From NCBI RefSeq assembly GCF_028752835.1, contig NZ_CP087952.1, positions 310,001 through 374,000 of the forward strand: a stretch of DNA of 64,000 nucleotides. Direction: 5' to 3'. This document shows positions 18,524 through 28,366 of this stretch, one piece after another. Source of the DNA: Desulfosarcina sp. BuS5 (GTDB taxonomy: Bacteria; Desulfobacterota; Desulfobacteria; Desulfobacterales; BuS5). The notes under the pieces were generated by a model that searched no databases, was not told the DNA's origin, and saw only the letters and a program-made list of their open reading frames with translations. A program made the position numbers and the translations under genes. The stretch's first letter is position 1; each line of letters starts with the position of its first letter.

Positions 18524-19283
18524 TAAAAGGGGCTCCACAATTTCCTCGACTGCTGCTCCAGAGCTTGGGCCTGAATATATTCCAAAACATGTTGCCATTA
18601 TAATGGACGGTAACGGCAGATGGGCCAAAAAGAGGCTTTTAAATCGAATAAAAGGTCATGAAAAAGGAGCGAATACTGTACGGGCAATCGTTAAAACTTG
18701 CCGGAAAATCGGTATCCCGATTCTTACGCTTTTTGCTTTTTCCACAGAAAACTGGCAGCGTCCAAAAGTTGAGGTGGCTGCGCTTATGTCTATTCTTAAG
18801 AGATTCCTTGTGACAGAGCAGAAGGAGATGATGGAAAACGATATCCGTCTCAATGTAATCGGACAGATAGAACGTTTGTCTGGGGAAGTGCGGGATGCTT
18901 TGCGCAATGCCATGGAATTAACAAAAAACAATAAGGGTCTCCTCCTAAACCTTGCTATAAGTTATGGAGGAAGATATGAGATAGTCAGGGCAGTTCGGAA
19001 AATTGCAGGAAAAGTTAAAAATGGGATAATTGATCCTGATGATAGGAAAGATGAGATCACTGAAGATTTAATATCAGACCACCTTTATACCAGGGCAATG
19101 CCGGATCCTGATCTTCTTATACGAACCAGCGGTGAGATGCGTATCAGCAATTTTCTTTTATGGCAGATAGCGTACGCAGAAATTTTTATCACAGATACTC
19201 TTTGGCCTGACTTTGACAGTAAAGAATTCATAGGCATTCTTAAAGACTATCAAGACAGAGAGCGCCGGTTCGGTAAAGTATAG
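18513..19283 (+). CDS. uppS: Undecaprenyl diphosphate synthase
   Basis: 256 residues, cis-prenyltransferase that builds the C55 lipid carrier for peptidoglycan and O-antigen. The catalytic aspartate lies in IIMDGNGRWAKKR, followed by FSTENWQRP and the C-terminal PDPDLLIRTSGEMRISNFLL. The N-terminal ~20 residues before PKHVAIIMDG are variable, so the start at 18513 is the least certain point. The stop TAG (19281-19283) lies within the terminal TATAG of an inverted-repeat element. Confidence 0.96.
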   Translation: MNSDKRGSTISSTAAPELGPEYIPKHVAIIMDGNGRWAKKRLLNRIKGHEKGANTVRAIVKTCRKIGIPILTLFAFSTENWQRPKVEVAALMSILKRFLVTEQKEMMENDIRLNVIGQIERLSGEVRDALRNAMELTKNNKGLLLNLAISYGGRYEIVRAVRKIAGKVKNGIIDPDDRKDEITEDLISDHLYTRAMPDPDLLIRTSGEMRISNFLLWQIAYAEIFITDTLWPDFDSKEFIGILKDYQDRERRFGKV

Positions 19284-19427
19284 TTTTTTATATGAATAAT
19301 TTCAACACATCATCGGTTGTCGAAGTAGGGGTTCAAGATTTTGAACCCCTACTCAAGATTTTGAACCCCTACTCCCTCTGGCCTTGTGCCAAATTTTAAA
19401 ATCAGGTAATTATCTAAAAATCTATAT
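19279..19427. repeat. Inverted-repeat element family, copy D (internal tandem duplication)
   Basis: Same family as the copy at 50242: tatag at the left end, gaataatttcaacacatcatc, the gtaggggttcaa hairpin, ctctggccttgtgccaaatt, and an end in aaatctatata. The hairpin's right half (tcaagattttgaacccctac) occurs twice in tandem. It sits between uppS and cdsA inside an operon and is therefore transcribed. Confidence 0.85.
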
Positions 19428-19446
19428 AAAAAATAAATCAGCGTTT

Positions 19447-20262
19447 ATGCATTTAAAAAGATGGATTACAAGTTTTGTGGCCCTCCCCTTTGTAATTTTC
19501 CTTATTTACAAGGGTGGGGCTTTTTTATTTTCAATAGTCATAAGCGGTGTATCGATAATAGCTTTATGGGAATATTTCCGCATTGTATTTACCAAGGGAG
19601 AAATGCGGAAATTCAGCTTGCTTATATGGTTATGCTATTTAACCGGAATTATAATTATTTTATTATCATACTGGAGATTTTTAGATTTAATTCCTGTTGT
19701 TATTGCTTGCCATCTTATTGCCTCGGGAATAATTGTTGTTTTGTCATACAAACCAGAGCTCCATATAATCGATATTATTGCAAAGGAGATTCTGGGGATT
19801 TTATATGTTCCTGTTTTACTTTCGTTTATTATTTTGCTTAGAAACAGCGATGAAGGCATAATATGGACTTTTTTCCTTTTGCTCCTTGTTGTTATAGGAG
19901 ATACAGGCGCATTTTACACAGGTTCTTTCCTTGGCCGGCATAAACTATGTCCATCCGTAAGCCCTGGGAAAACCATAGAAGGCGCAGTCGGAGGCCTATC
20001 CGCGGTTCTGGTTACCGGTGCTCTTTTTAAATTTTTTTTTCTCCCTGACTTATATTGGGCAGGCTCCATTATTTTTTTTCTTTGTATCGGTATAACGGCT
20101 CCCATGGGTGATCTGTTTGAATCCATGCTTAAACGGGAAGGCGGGATTAAAGATTCAGGTACATGTTTGCCGGGCCATGGCGGAATTCTGGATAGGATCG
20201 ATGCGCTTCTTTTTGCGGCTCTGCCGGCATATTATTTTAAGGTATATTTGTTGCATGGATAG
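19447..20262 (+). CDS. cdsA: Phosphatidate cytidylyltransferase
   Basis: About 271 residues, inner-membrane enzyme making CDP-diacylglycerol from phosphatidate and CTP. The signature region is SPGKTIEGAVGG and GHGGILDRIDALLFAALPAY, with about seven to eight hydrophobic segments. An earlier in-frame ATG at 19384 would add 21 residues coded by the repeat element, so the start is placed at 19447 (MHLKRWITSFVALP). dxr follows after 6 bases. Confidence 0.95.
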   Translation: MHLKRWITSFVALPFVIFLIYKGGAFLFSIVISGVSIIALWEYFRIVFTKGEMRKFSLLIWLCYLTGIIIILLSYWRFLDLIPVVIACHLIASGIIVVLSYKPELHIIDIIAKEILGILYVPVLLSFIILLRNSDEGIIWTFFLLLLVVIGDTGAFYTGSFLGRHKLCPSVSPGKTIEGAVGGLSAVLVTGALFKFFFLPDLYWAGSIIFFLCIGITAPMGDLFESMLKREGGIKDSGTCLPGHGGILDRIDALLFAALPAYYFKVYLLHG

Positions 20263-20268
20263 AAAGAG

Positions 20269-21423
20269 ATGAAACAGCTCGCGATATTAGGTTCAACAGG
20301 CTCAATAGGCTGTAATACCCTTAAGATTGTTGAAATGTTTCCGGATAGGTTTATAATCAAGGTACTGGCCGCAAAGAATAATGTCGAATTGCTGGCGGAA
20401 CAGATCGAGCGTTTCAGTCCCGAATTAGCCGTTGTCTTTGATGATCAGCATGCAGTACGCTTGAAAAAGAGACTTAAGAATAACAAAACGGTTGAAATTT
20501 TGTGCGGCAGAGAAGGATACTTGGCGGCGGCATCCTTTAAATCTGTTGATATGGTTGTTTCGGCAATGGTTGGTGCTGCCGGCCTGCTCCCTACGATTGC
20601 AGCGATTGAGGCAGGGAAAGCAGTTGCCCTTGCCAATAAAGAAACATTGGTTATGGCAGGTGAAATCGTTATGGAAAAAGCTATGACTAATGGGGCAAGA
20701 ATTTTTCCTGTTGACAGCGAACATTGCGCAATATTTCAATGCCTGCATGGTAACGACATTAAAGATCTTCATAAAATTATACTGACAGGATCCGGAGGTC
20801 CTTTTCTGCGTAAATCTGTTGATGAATTTGATAAAATTGAACTTTCAGATGCTCTTAACCATCCAACCTGGCAAATGGGTAAAAAAATAAGTATAGACTC
20901 TGCCACACTGATGAACAAAGGGCTTGAAGTTATTGAAGCGAAATATCTTTTTGATGTTAATATTAATGATATAGAGGTTGTTATTCATCCTCAAAGTGTG
21001 GTTCATTCAATGGTTTCATATAAAGATGGAGCTGTAATGGCGCAACTTGGAGTGCCAGACATGAAAGGCGCCATATCCTATGCCTTATCGTATCCGGAGA
21101 GACTTGATATCAAAATGCCGTCACCTGATTTTACTGATATTGGATCTCTTACCTTTGAAAAGCCCGACTTGACCAAATTCCCGTGTCTTGGTCTGGCTTA
21201 TAGCGCATGCAAAAAAGGCGGAACAATGACTTCAGTACTAAATGCTGCTAATGAGGAAGCGGTTTATGCGTTTCTGGACAAGCGCATCCCTTTTGTTAAA
21301 ATAGCTGGTATTATAGAAAAAGTAATGGGCAGGCATAGAGTTGTAGAAAACCCGTTGCTGGATGATATCCTGGAAGCAGACAAGTGGGCAAGGGAAGAGA
21401 CCGGGAGGCTTAAAATATTATGA
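20269..21423 (+). CDS. dxr: 1-deoxy-D-xylulose 5-phosphate reductoisomerase
   Basis: 384 residues; second enzyme of the MEP isoprenoid pathway, feeding UppS. The NADPH motif LGSTGSIGCNTL is at the N-terminus. The metal and substrate sites VDSEHCAIFQCL and SATLMNKGLEVIEA are present. The length is normal. Its stop overlaps the start of rseP by 4 bases. Confidence 0.97.
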   Translation: MKQLAILGSTGSIGCNTLKIVEMFPDRFIIKVLAAKNNVELLAEQIERFSPELAVVFDDQHAVRLKKRLKNNKTVEILCGREGYLAAASFKSVDMVVSAMVGAAGLLPTIAAIEAGKAVALANKETLVMAGEIVMEKAMTNGARIFPVDSEHCAIFQCLHGNDIKDLHKIILTGSGGPFLRKSVDEFDKIELSDALNHPTWQMGKKISIDSATLMNKGLEVIEAKYLFDVNINDIEVVIHPQSVVHSMVSYKDGAVMAQLGVPDMKGAISYALSYPERLDIKMPSPDFTDIGSLTFEKPDLTKFPCLGLAYSACKKGGTMTSVLNAANEEAVYAFLDKRIPFVKIAGIIEKVMGRHRVVENPLLDDILEADKWAREETGRLKIL

Positions 21424-22493
21424 GTACCAGTATAATCGCATTTGTTATTGTATTGGGAGTTTTGATTTTTTTTCATGAACTGGGGCATTTTCTTTTTGCC
21501 AGATTATTCGGAGTTGGTGTTGAAAAATTTTCACTCGGGTTCGGGCCAAAAGTTGTCGGTAAAAAAATCGGCATGACGGAATACCTTATTTCGGCCATAC
21601 CACTCGGCGGATATGTAAAAATGGTTGGCGAGGAACCGGATGGGAAACTTTTACCTGAAGAGATACCTTTCTCGTTTACCCATAAGCATATTTTTAAAAA
21701 GATATTGATAGTTGCCGCAGGCCCTGTATTTAATTTAATATTGACCATTGCAATTTTCTTCGGCCTTTTTTGTTTTTATGGTATGCTGGTTTTAAAACCT
21801 GTGGTAGGTAGTGTGGGTGAAGGAACCCCTGCCTATATTGCCGGACTGCAAAAAGATGATCTTATAGAAGCTATTAACGGAGTACCGGTTGATAGCTGGG
21901 AAAAGATGGCCGAACTTGTATCAATCTGTAACGGAGAAGAGCTTGAGGTGAATTTGCGTCGCGGGGATTCTGCACTGGTTGTTAAATTAACACCTGAACT
22001 TCAAATAACAAAAAATTTATTTGGTGAAGATGCTGAGCGATATCTTATAGGAATCGTATCCTCGGGCAAAGTTTTTCAACGTCCCTTGAACCTCGGCCAG
22101 GCTGCTGTTGAAAGCGTAGCTCAGACCTGGAAGATATCCAAATTGACGGTTCTTGGTATTGTTAAAATGATACAAGGGACGATCTCTGCCAAGGATAACC
22201 TTGGCGGGCCTATCCAGATTGCACAGATGGCAGGAGACTTTTACAAAGAAGGCGTTCCCAATTTTCTCTCTTTTATCGCATTTTTAAGCGTTACACTCGC
22301 TATACTTAATTTTCTTCCAATACCTGTTCTGGACGGAGGCCATATTTTCTTTTTTATTATAGAGTCTGTAACCGGCCGACCCCTTAATCTTAAGTTTCGT
22401 GAAATTTCCCAGCAGATAGGTATAGCCGTACTGGTAATGCTGATGATATTTGCTTTTTATAATGATATTATGCGTATTGTAGTTCAAAAATAA
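21420..22493 (+). CDS. rseP: Site-2 intramembrane metalloprotease RseP
   Basis: 357 residues, polytopic inner-membrane zinc protease that cuts anti-sigma factors and signal-peptide remnants. The zinc-binding HELGH is in FFHELGHFLFARLFGV near residue 18; the third ligand region is NFLPIPVLDGGH. One PDZ-like domain (VGEGTPAYIAGLQKDDLIEA) lies between. This is the dxr-rseP arrangement seen in many proteobacteria. Confidence 0.95.
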   Translation: MSTSIIAFVIVLGVLIFFHELGHFLFARLFGVGVEKFSLGFGPKVVGKKIGMTEYLISAIPLGGYVKMVGEEPDGKLLPEEIPFSFTHKHIFKKILIVAAGPVFNLILTIAIFFGLFCFYGMLVLKPVVGSVGEGTPAYIAGLQKDDLIEAINGVPVDSWEKMAELVSICNGEELEVNLRRGDSALVVKLTPELQITKNLFGEDAERYLIGIVSSGKVFQRPLNLGQAAVESVAQTWKISKLTVLGIVKMIQGTISAKDNLGGPIQIAQMAGDFYKEGVPNFLSFIAFLSVTLAILNFLPIPVLDGGHIFFFIIESVTGRPLNLKFREISQQIGIAVLVMLMIFAFYNDIMRIVVQK

Positions 22494-22501
22494 TTTATTT
22501 T

Positions 22502-25501
22502 ATGCCACACCGACTTGAAATAACACTAAAAGATGATCTCTTTGATGCCGAAGGCGATGGAGTGCGGCGCAAAGCCGAAGACTATTTTGGACTTTCCCTG
22601 GAATCGGTTAAAATCATCAATATCGTTACGATTGATGCTGAATTTACAGTGGATCAATGTATCAGGATAAAAGAGGAAATATTTACAAATCCTGTTACAC
22701 AAAATTCCTCATTTACTCCTCTTGCCGCTGACTTTGACTGGATTATATGGGTCGGCTACAGGCCTGGTGTCCGGGATAACCCCGGCAGCACGGCGGTTGA
22801 AGCAATCGAAGACCTCCTGGGTTTTAAATTTGCAAAAGATGAAGCTGTATATACTTCAAAAGAATACTGTTTAAAAGGCCGGGGACTCCACAGGGAGGAC
22901 ATGGACTTGATAGCAGGTGAACTTCTTGCCAATGATATAATTGAGCAATGGAAAATATTTTCAAAGAATGAATGGAATTCGGCAAAAGGGACAGGTTTTA
23001 TCATACCCAAGGTAATGCTTGATCATAATCCTTCCGTTACATCTATAACAGTGGAAAGCGATTCAAAGCTTGCGAAAATAAGCAAAGAACGCGGCCTGGC
23101 GCTTAATTCCAATGATATACCTGTGATAAGAGAATATTTCTTAAATGATAAGGTTAAAAAGGGACGTGCCCTGGTAGGGCTGTCTGATCCTACAGACATA
23201 GAACTGGAATATATATCACAGGCCAGAAGCGATCATTGCAACCATAATACATTCAGAGGACTTTTTCATTATACTGATCTTTCAACAGGAAGGGCCGAGA
23301 CCTTTGATAATCTCTTTAAGACATGTATAGAGACGCCCACATTATCTCTTAAGGAAGAGAAAAACTGGGTTGTATCTGTTCTGTGGGATAATGCCGGAGC
23401 AGGGTGTTTCGATAATGATCACTATTATGTAATTACAGGCGAAACTCACAATTCACCTTCCAACATGGAAGCGTACGGCGGGGCCATAACCGGCATAGTC
23501 GGGGTCTACCGCGACCCCCTCGGCACCGGCAAGGGCTCGAAACTTGTTATGGGCAGCTACGGTTTTTGCACCGGAATGCAGGATTATGCAGGCGATCTTG
23601 CTCCGCATCTGCATCCTAGGCGTCTTCTGGACGGCATTGTGGAGGGCGTTCGTGATGGCGGGAACAAGAGCGGGATTCCCACAACATTCGGCCAGGTTTG
23701 CTTTCATCCCGGCTATATGGGAAAATCTCTCGTATTTGTTACCTGTGTGGGCATAATGCCTGCGCTTGTTAATGGCAGCCCGGCGGAGACAAAAAAGACC
23801 TCTCCCGGAGATTTGATAGTAATGTGCGGTGGAAGAGTAGGCAAAGATGGAATCCATGGTGTCACGGCATCTTCCGAGGTCTTTTCTGAAAATACTCCTG
23901 CCGGTCATGTTCAGATTGGTGATCCCTATACCCAGAAAAAAATGCATGACTTTATCCTGGAAGCCCGTGATGAAGGGCTTATAACCTTTATTACCGATAA
24001 CGGCGGCGGCGGGCTTTCATCTTCCATAGGAGAATCCGCGCGTTTTTCAAATGGCTGCGAAGTTAATCTGGAGAAGGTTCCTTTAAAATACGAAGGCCTT
24101 GATCAGTGGGAAATATGGATTTCCGAATCACAGGAACGTATGACAGTAGCTGTAAAACCGGAACATTTAGAAAATTTTATGGCCATTTCATCAAAGCATG
24201 CTGTGGAGAGCACTGTTATAGGCCGCTATACTGATACCGGCAAACTTCATATCTTATATAAAGACGAAACATGCGCTTTTATTGATATTGATTTTTTGGC
24301 TTCCGGTTTCCCCCAGTGGGAATTTGACGCAAAATGGGCGACACCCGGCCAACGCGGACTGTTTGAACCAGTATTCAATGAACCGGATGACTACGACTCG
24401 CTTCTTTTGGATATTCTTGCCCGGCCGAATATATGTTCCAAAGAATGGATAACCAGGCAGTATGATCATGAAGTTCAGGGCACCAGTGTTGTCAAGCCTC
24501 TTGCGGGCGTCGCGCGGGATGTTAACAATGACGCCGTAGTAATCAGACCTGTGCTGGAATCCGAAAAGGGGCTCCTGTTTTCCCAGGCGTTTCTTCCATT
24601 TTATTCCGCCATAGATGCTTATCATATGACTTCATGTACTATTGATGAAGCAGTTCGCAGGCTCATAGCAGTTGGGGCGGATTTTGAACATATCGGAGGA
24701 GTTGACAACTTTTGCTGGCCTGATATTCAGTTTCATCCTGAAAAAAATCCCGACAGTGAATTCAAGGCGGCTCAGCTTGTACGTTCCTGCAGGGCGTTGC
24801 GTGATATCTGCATGGCATATGGGATCCCTTTGCTTTCAGGCAAGGACAGTATGTATGTGGACGGTTATCTTGCCGGCAGATACGGTGATACCCATAAAGT
24901 TTCAGCGCTGGAAACACTCCAGTTCTCCGCCATAAGTGTTATGGATAATATAACCAAAGCAGTTACCATGGATAGCAAAATTTCCGGGGATCTCGTCTAT
25001 ATTGTCGGGCTTACACAAAACGAACTCGGAGGTTCCGAGTATTATGACTGTTTCGGATATACAGGGCTGAATCTGCCTGAAGTTTTTCCTGAAAAATTTT
25101 CCGCTATTTATAAATTATTATCCCTTGCCATTCAAAAAGAATTGATCGCTTCAGCTCATGGTATTTACCGGGGTGGTCTGGGTGTGCATCTTGCCATGAA
25201 GGCCTTTGCAGGCAACCTTGGCATGGATTTGGATTTGGGGCTTGTGCCTGCTGAAAAAAATCTCCGCGATGATTATATCCTTTTTTCAGAATCGGCCGGG
25301 CGCTTTATAATAACCATTGATCCTGAAAAAAGAAGTGAGGTTGATAAAATATTTAAAGGAACGGATTGTGTCTGTATAGGCAAAGTGACCGGAGAAAACG
25401 GCAGCCTGGTTATCAGGGGAATCAGGGGTGATACGATTATTTCAGTTCCGGTAAAAAGGCTGAAAGATTCCTGGAAAAAGCCTTTTCTCGACAGGATGTA
25501 A
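22502..25501 (+). CDS. purL: Phosphoribosylformylglycinamidine synthase, PurS-PurL fusion without glutaminase domain
   Basis: 999 residues, intermediate between small PurL (about 740) and the large type (about 1300). Residues 1 to about 160 resemble PurS-like segments (LEITLKDDLFDAEGDGVRRK). The synthase core has ARSDHCNHNTF, GETHNSPSNMEAYGGAITG and a second half with LSGKDSMYVDGYLAG and GIYRGGLGVHLAM. No class I glutamine amidotransferase domain is present, so a separate PurQ must supply ammonia; none is in this window. It converts FGAR to FGAM in purine synthesis. It follows rseP by 8 bases. Confidence 0.9.
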   Translation: MPHRLEITLKDDLFDAEGDGVRRKAEDYFGLSLESVKIINIVTIDAEFTVDQCIRIKEEIFTNPVTQNSSFTPLAADFDWIIWVGYRPGVRDNPGSTAVEAIEDLLGFKFAKDEAVYTSKEYCLKGRGLHREDMDLIAGELLANDIIEQWKIFSKNEWNSAKGTGFIIPKVMLDHNPSVTSITVESDSKLAKISKERGLALNSNDIPVIREYFLNDKVKKGRALVGLSDPTDIELEYISQARSDHCNHNTFRGLFHYTDLSTGRAETFDNLFKTCIETPTLSLKEEKNWVVSVLWDNAGAGCFDNDHYYVITGETHNSPSNMEAYGGAITGIVGVYRDPLGTGKGSKLVMGSYGFCTGMQDYAGDLAPHLHPRRLLDGIVEGVRDGGNKSGIPTTFGQVCFHPGYMGKSLVFVTCVGIMPALVNGSPAETKKTSPGDLIVMCGGRVGKDGIHGVTASSEVFSENTPAGHVQIGDPYTQKKMHDFILEARDEGLITFITDNGGGGLSSSIGESARFSNGCEVNLEKVPLKYEGLDQWEIWISESQERMTVAVKPEHLENFMAISSKHAVESTVIGRYTDTGKLHILYKDETCAFIDIDFLASGFPQWEFDAKWATPGQRGLFEPVFNEPDDYDSLLLDILARPNICSKEWITRQYDHEVQGTSVVKPLAGVARDVNNDAVVIRPVLESEKGLLFSQAFLPFYSAIDAYHMTSCTIDEAVRRLIAVGADFEHIGGVDNFCWPDIQFHPEKNPDSEFKAAQLVRSCRALRDICMAYGIPLLSGKDSMYVDGYLAGRYGDTHKVSALETLQFSAISVMDNITKAVTMDSKISGDLVYIVGLTQNELGGSEYYDCFGYTGLNLPEVFPEKFSAIYKLLSLAIQKELIASAHGIYRGGLGVHLAMKAFAGNLGMDLDLGLVPAEKNLRDDYILFSESAGRFIITIDPEKRSEVDKIFKGTDCVCIGKVTGENGSLVIRGIRGDTIISVPVKRLKDSWKKPFLDRM

Positions 25502-25557
25502 ATGTTGCGGGTTGGAGTTCCCCTTCGCTTGAGACCGGACCAAATAAGGTATTGCCT

Positions 25558-26193
25558 ATGAACAGAATTTTTGCCATAGGAGACATACATGGATGCTATG
25601 ATAAACTCCAGGCGCTTATGGGCAAGGTTCCAATAGACTTTGAACATGACAGGCTTGTCTTTCTGGGAGACTATATCGACCGCGGGCCGAATTCATTCAA
25701 AGTTGTCGAATACCTTATAAATTTAAAAAAAGAATACAGCAATACAGTCTTTTTAAAAGGTAATCATGAGGAGATGCTGGAACTATATCTCAAAGGTATG
25801 GAAATAATGAATTTTGTTAGGAACGGCGGTCACAATACGCTGGAAAGTTACTCGCTACATTCCGGGGAGAACGATGCAGACTTGATACCCCACAGCCATC
25901 TCGATTTTTTTCAATCGCTTCTTCTTTTTTATGAAACAGAAAATTATATATTTGTACATGCCGGTTTACAAAAAGGCGTTCCCCTTGAAAAGCAAAAAAC
26001 TGACGACCTGCTTTGGATACGCAACGGTTTTATCCGTACAAGGTACAAGTTCGGAAAGCGGGTTATTTTCGGGCACACATATTTTAAGGAACCTTTAATA
26101 CAGCCAAACAAAATCGGAATTGATACCGGAGCTGTTTACGGCAACAAGCTTACGTGTATCGAGCTGCCTGATATGAAATTTTATCAGGTGTAA
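25558..26193 (+). CDS. Serine/threonine protein phosphatase-like metallophosphatase
   Basis: About 211 residues of the calcineurin-like fold. The metal motifs are GDIHGCYDKL, GDYIDRGPNS and GNHEEMLE, with later histidines in FVHAG and FGHTYF. It resembles bacterial PrpA/PPP-family or diadenosine tetraphosphate phosphatases; the substrate cannot be told. ATG 25558 is preferred over TTG 25552 because AAGGT lies 8 bases upstream. Confidence 0.85.
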   Translation: MNRIFAIGDIHGCYDKLQALMGKVPIDFEHDRLVFLGDYIDRGPNSFKVVEYLINLKKEYSNTVFLKGNHEEMLELYLKGMEIMNFVRNGGHNTLESYSLHSGENDADLIPHSHLDFFQSLLLFYETENYIFVHAGLQKGVPLEKQKTDDLLWIRNGFIRTRYKFGKRVIFGHTYFKEPLIQPNKIGIDTGAVYGNKLTCIELPDMKFYQV

Positions 26194-26209
26194 GGGCTTG
26201 GAAATAAAA

Positions 26210-26668
26210 ATGTTTCATAACGCTAAAATACTGCTGGTTTTTCAAATTATCTTATTAATGATTGTTTTTTTTGCCTTCCACCCGGAAGATATATTTGCCG
26301 AACGTCTGGCGGTTACTGATTCCATTGCCAATATACGGTCCGGTCCTGGTACAAACAATGTAATCATTTGGAAAGTTGAAAAGGATCATCCACTTGAAAT
26401 TATAGAAAAAAAAGGTAACTGGTACCATTTTAGGGATTTCGAGAAAGATGAAGGCTGGATTCATAAATCCCTTGTGGGGAAAGTAAAAACCGTTATTACA
26501 AAAAAAGATAATTGCAATATCAGAACCGGTCCTGGCACCAAGTATAAAATTATTTTCACCGTTGAAAAGGGGATTCCTTTCAGACTCTTGAAACGCCAGG
26601 GAGAGTGGATTAAGATCAGGCATGCTGATGGAGATCAGGGCTGGATATATAATGGACTCGTATGGTGA
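26210..26668 (+). CDS. Exported protein with two bacterial SH3 domains
   Basis: About 152 residues. An N-terminal hydrophobic segment (ILLVFQIILLMIVFFAF) acts as signal peptide or anchor. Two SH3b repeats follow: IANIRSGPGTNNVI with GWIHKSLVG, and CNIRTGPGTKYKII with GWIYNGLVW. SH3b domains bind cell-wall peptides, so it is likely periplasmic and wall associated. The ATG at 26210 has GGA 7 bases ahead; a TTG at 26198 is also possible. Confidence 0.85.
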   Translation: MFHNAKILLVFQIILLMIVFFAFHPEDIFAERLAVTDSIANIRSGPGTNNVIIWKVEKDHPLEIIEKKGNWYHFRDFEKDEGWIHKSLVGKVKTVITKKDNCNIRTGPGTKYKIIFTVEKGIPFRLLKRQGEWIKIRHADGDQGWIYNGLVW

Positions 26669-26679
26669 GGTTATGAAAT

Positions 26680-27666
26680 ATGGAAATGACAGATAATAGA
26701 GGTGTTATTGCGGGAATTGGCGCCGCGTTGATGGATCTGCTTTTACAGGAAAGCGAAGATTTTTTGAAAAAGGCAGAGATTCAAAAAGGCGGGATGAAAC
26801 TTGTGGAGAATGATGTTATAGATCAAGTTCTGCAGAACACACCCGTGCAGCCGGTTTTAGTTCCAGGTGGATCAGCCTGCAATACTGTTATAGGCGTAAG
26901 CAAACTTGGCGGTCAGGCCCGCTTTATCGGAAAATGCGGTGAGGATGAATACGGCAGTATTTTTGAGGATGATTTGAAAAAAAATCAAGTCGAGCCGCTG
27001 CTTTTCAAGTCGTCATCACCAACAGGACGGGTGCTTTCAATTATTACACCCGATGCACAGCGTTCACTCTTAACCTTCCTGGGTGCATCTTCAGAAACAG
27101 AACCGGATGATATAAGCGTTGCATGCTTTAAGGATGCGACCATAGTACATCTTGAGGGATATTTGATATTTAATGGCGATTTAATGATGACGGCATTAAA
27201 GCATGCTAAAAAGGTCGGTGCGCTTATATCACTCGATCTTGCAAGTTTTACCGTGGTTGAAGAATTTCATGATATGTTTGAACGGATTGTGCATGATTTT
27301 GTTGATATTATTATTGCCAATGAAGATGAAGCCCGGGCATTTACCGGCTATGCGGATGAGCATAAAGCTATTAAAGCTCTTGCTGAAAAAGCCGGGACTG
27401 CTGTATTAAAGGTTGGAAAACGGGGCAGTTACATTGCCGGAACAGGTAATATAATAAAGATTGAGTCTGTGGGGTCAGGTGGGGCTATTGATACAACCGG
27501 AGCAGGAGATTTATGGGCATCAGGTTTTCTTTTTGGTTTATTAAATGAATATCCCCTTGAAAAATGCGGGAAACTGGCTTCTGCCTGCGGATATGAAGTC
27601 TGTCAGGTAATGGGGGCGGATATTCCTGAAAAAGGCTGGCAAAGGATTAAGGGAATACTGGAGTAA
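26680..27666 (+). CDS. PfkB-family sugar or nucleoside kinase
   Basis: 328 residues, ribokinase fold. The N-terminal signature VPGGSACNTVIGVSKLGG and the C-terminal DTTGAGDLWASGF, with its catalytic Asp and anion hole, are intact. The extended N-terminus and the GRVLSIITPDAQRSLLTFLG segment are like adenosine-kinase-type PfkB proteins of deltaproteobacteria. The substrate is unknown. It lies in a compact plus-strand run and ends 2 bases before the next gene. Confidence 0.88.
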   Translation: MEMTDNRGVIAGIGAALMDLLLQESEDFLKKAEIQKGGMKLVENDVIDQVLQNTPVQPVLVPGGSACNTVIGVSKLGGQARFIGKCGEDEYGSIFEDDLKKNQVEPLLFKSSSPTGRVLSIITPDAQRSLLTFLGASSETEPDDISVACFKDATIVHLEGYLIFNGDLMMTALKHAKKVGALISLDLASFTVVEEFHDMFERIVHDFVDIIIANEDEARAFTGYADEHKAIKALAEKAGTAVLKVGKRGSYIAGTGNIIKIESVGSGGAIDTTGAGDLWASGFLFGLLNEYPLEKCGKLASACGYEVCQVMGADIPEKGWQRIKGILE

Positions 27667-27668
27667 TA

Positions 27669-28358
27669 ATGGCAAAAAAACGAATATCGCGGGCAAGAAA
27701 AAAAAAGTTGAAAGAACCTGATGAGTTTATTGCATTTTCTGCAAAAATATTGAACTTTGTTGCTGAAAACAAGAATCAGGTACTATTAATTTCTGTAGCT
27801 TTTCTGATTATAATAAGTATGTTTGTGGGTATAAGGGTATATTTCATTAAATCCGAAAAAAGAGCTTTTACATTGATGGCTAAATCGATGGCTGAATATC
27901 GGGCTGCCCTGAAAGAGAATAAAAACAATTCAAAATTGCAGCAAGTTGATGATAATTTAAACGGAATACTGGATAAGTATTCAGTAATGCATGCCAAAAA
28001 ATTTGCAAAAGTTCACTTGGCGAATATATATTTTCAAAATAGAGATTTTGACAAGGCTATTGAACTATATGCCGATGCGATTAAGGATTTTAGTGATGAT
28101 CCTTTAATAAATAATTTAATGCTAAACAGCTTGGCCTGCTCATGTGAAGAGAAAAATAATTACAAATCAGCGGTTTCATATTTTGAAATGATAGTATCCG
28201 GGAATGATGTATTTATGAAGGATGAGGCTTTGTTCAACCTGGGCCGCCTCTATGCGGCGATGGGTGAGCCTGATAAGAGTAGAAACGCATTTGCGAGTAT
28301 AAGGGATAACTATCCAGATTCTTTGTATATTGGGCTTGTCAAGGCAAAGGGATTGTAA
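27669..28358 (+). CDS. Membrane-anchored TPR protein
   Basis: 229 residues. A basic N-terminus (KKRISRARKKKLK) is followed by one membrane helix (VLLISVAFLIIISMFVGI), then TPR-like repeats (AKVHLANIYFQNRDFDKAIE; ALFNLGRLYAAMGEPDKS). The layout matches YfgM/ancillary SecYEG-like proteins with a periplasmic TPR domain. It follows the PfkB kinase by 2 bases. Confidence 0.8.
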   Translation: MAKKRISRARKKKLKEPDEFIAFSAKILNFVAENKNQVLLISVAFLIIISMFVGIRVYFIKSEKRAFTLMAKSMAEYRAALKENKNNSKLQQVDDNLNGILDKYSVMHAKKFAKVHLANIYFQNRDFDKAIELYADAIKDFSDDPLINNLMLNSLACSCEEKNNYKSAVSYFEMIVSGNDVFMKDEALFNLGRLYAAMGEPDKSRNAFASIRDNYPDSLYIGLVKAKGL

Positions 28359-28366
28359 TTTAAGAT

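Noticed and set aside
23453-23947. Long minus-strand open frame inside purL
   Set aside because: It is antisense to the conserved synthase core, which is clearly the coding strand.
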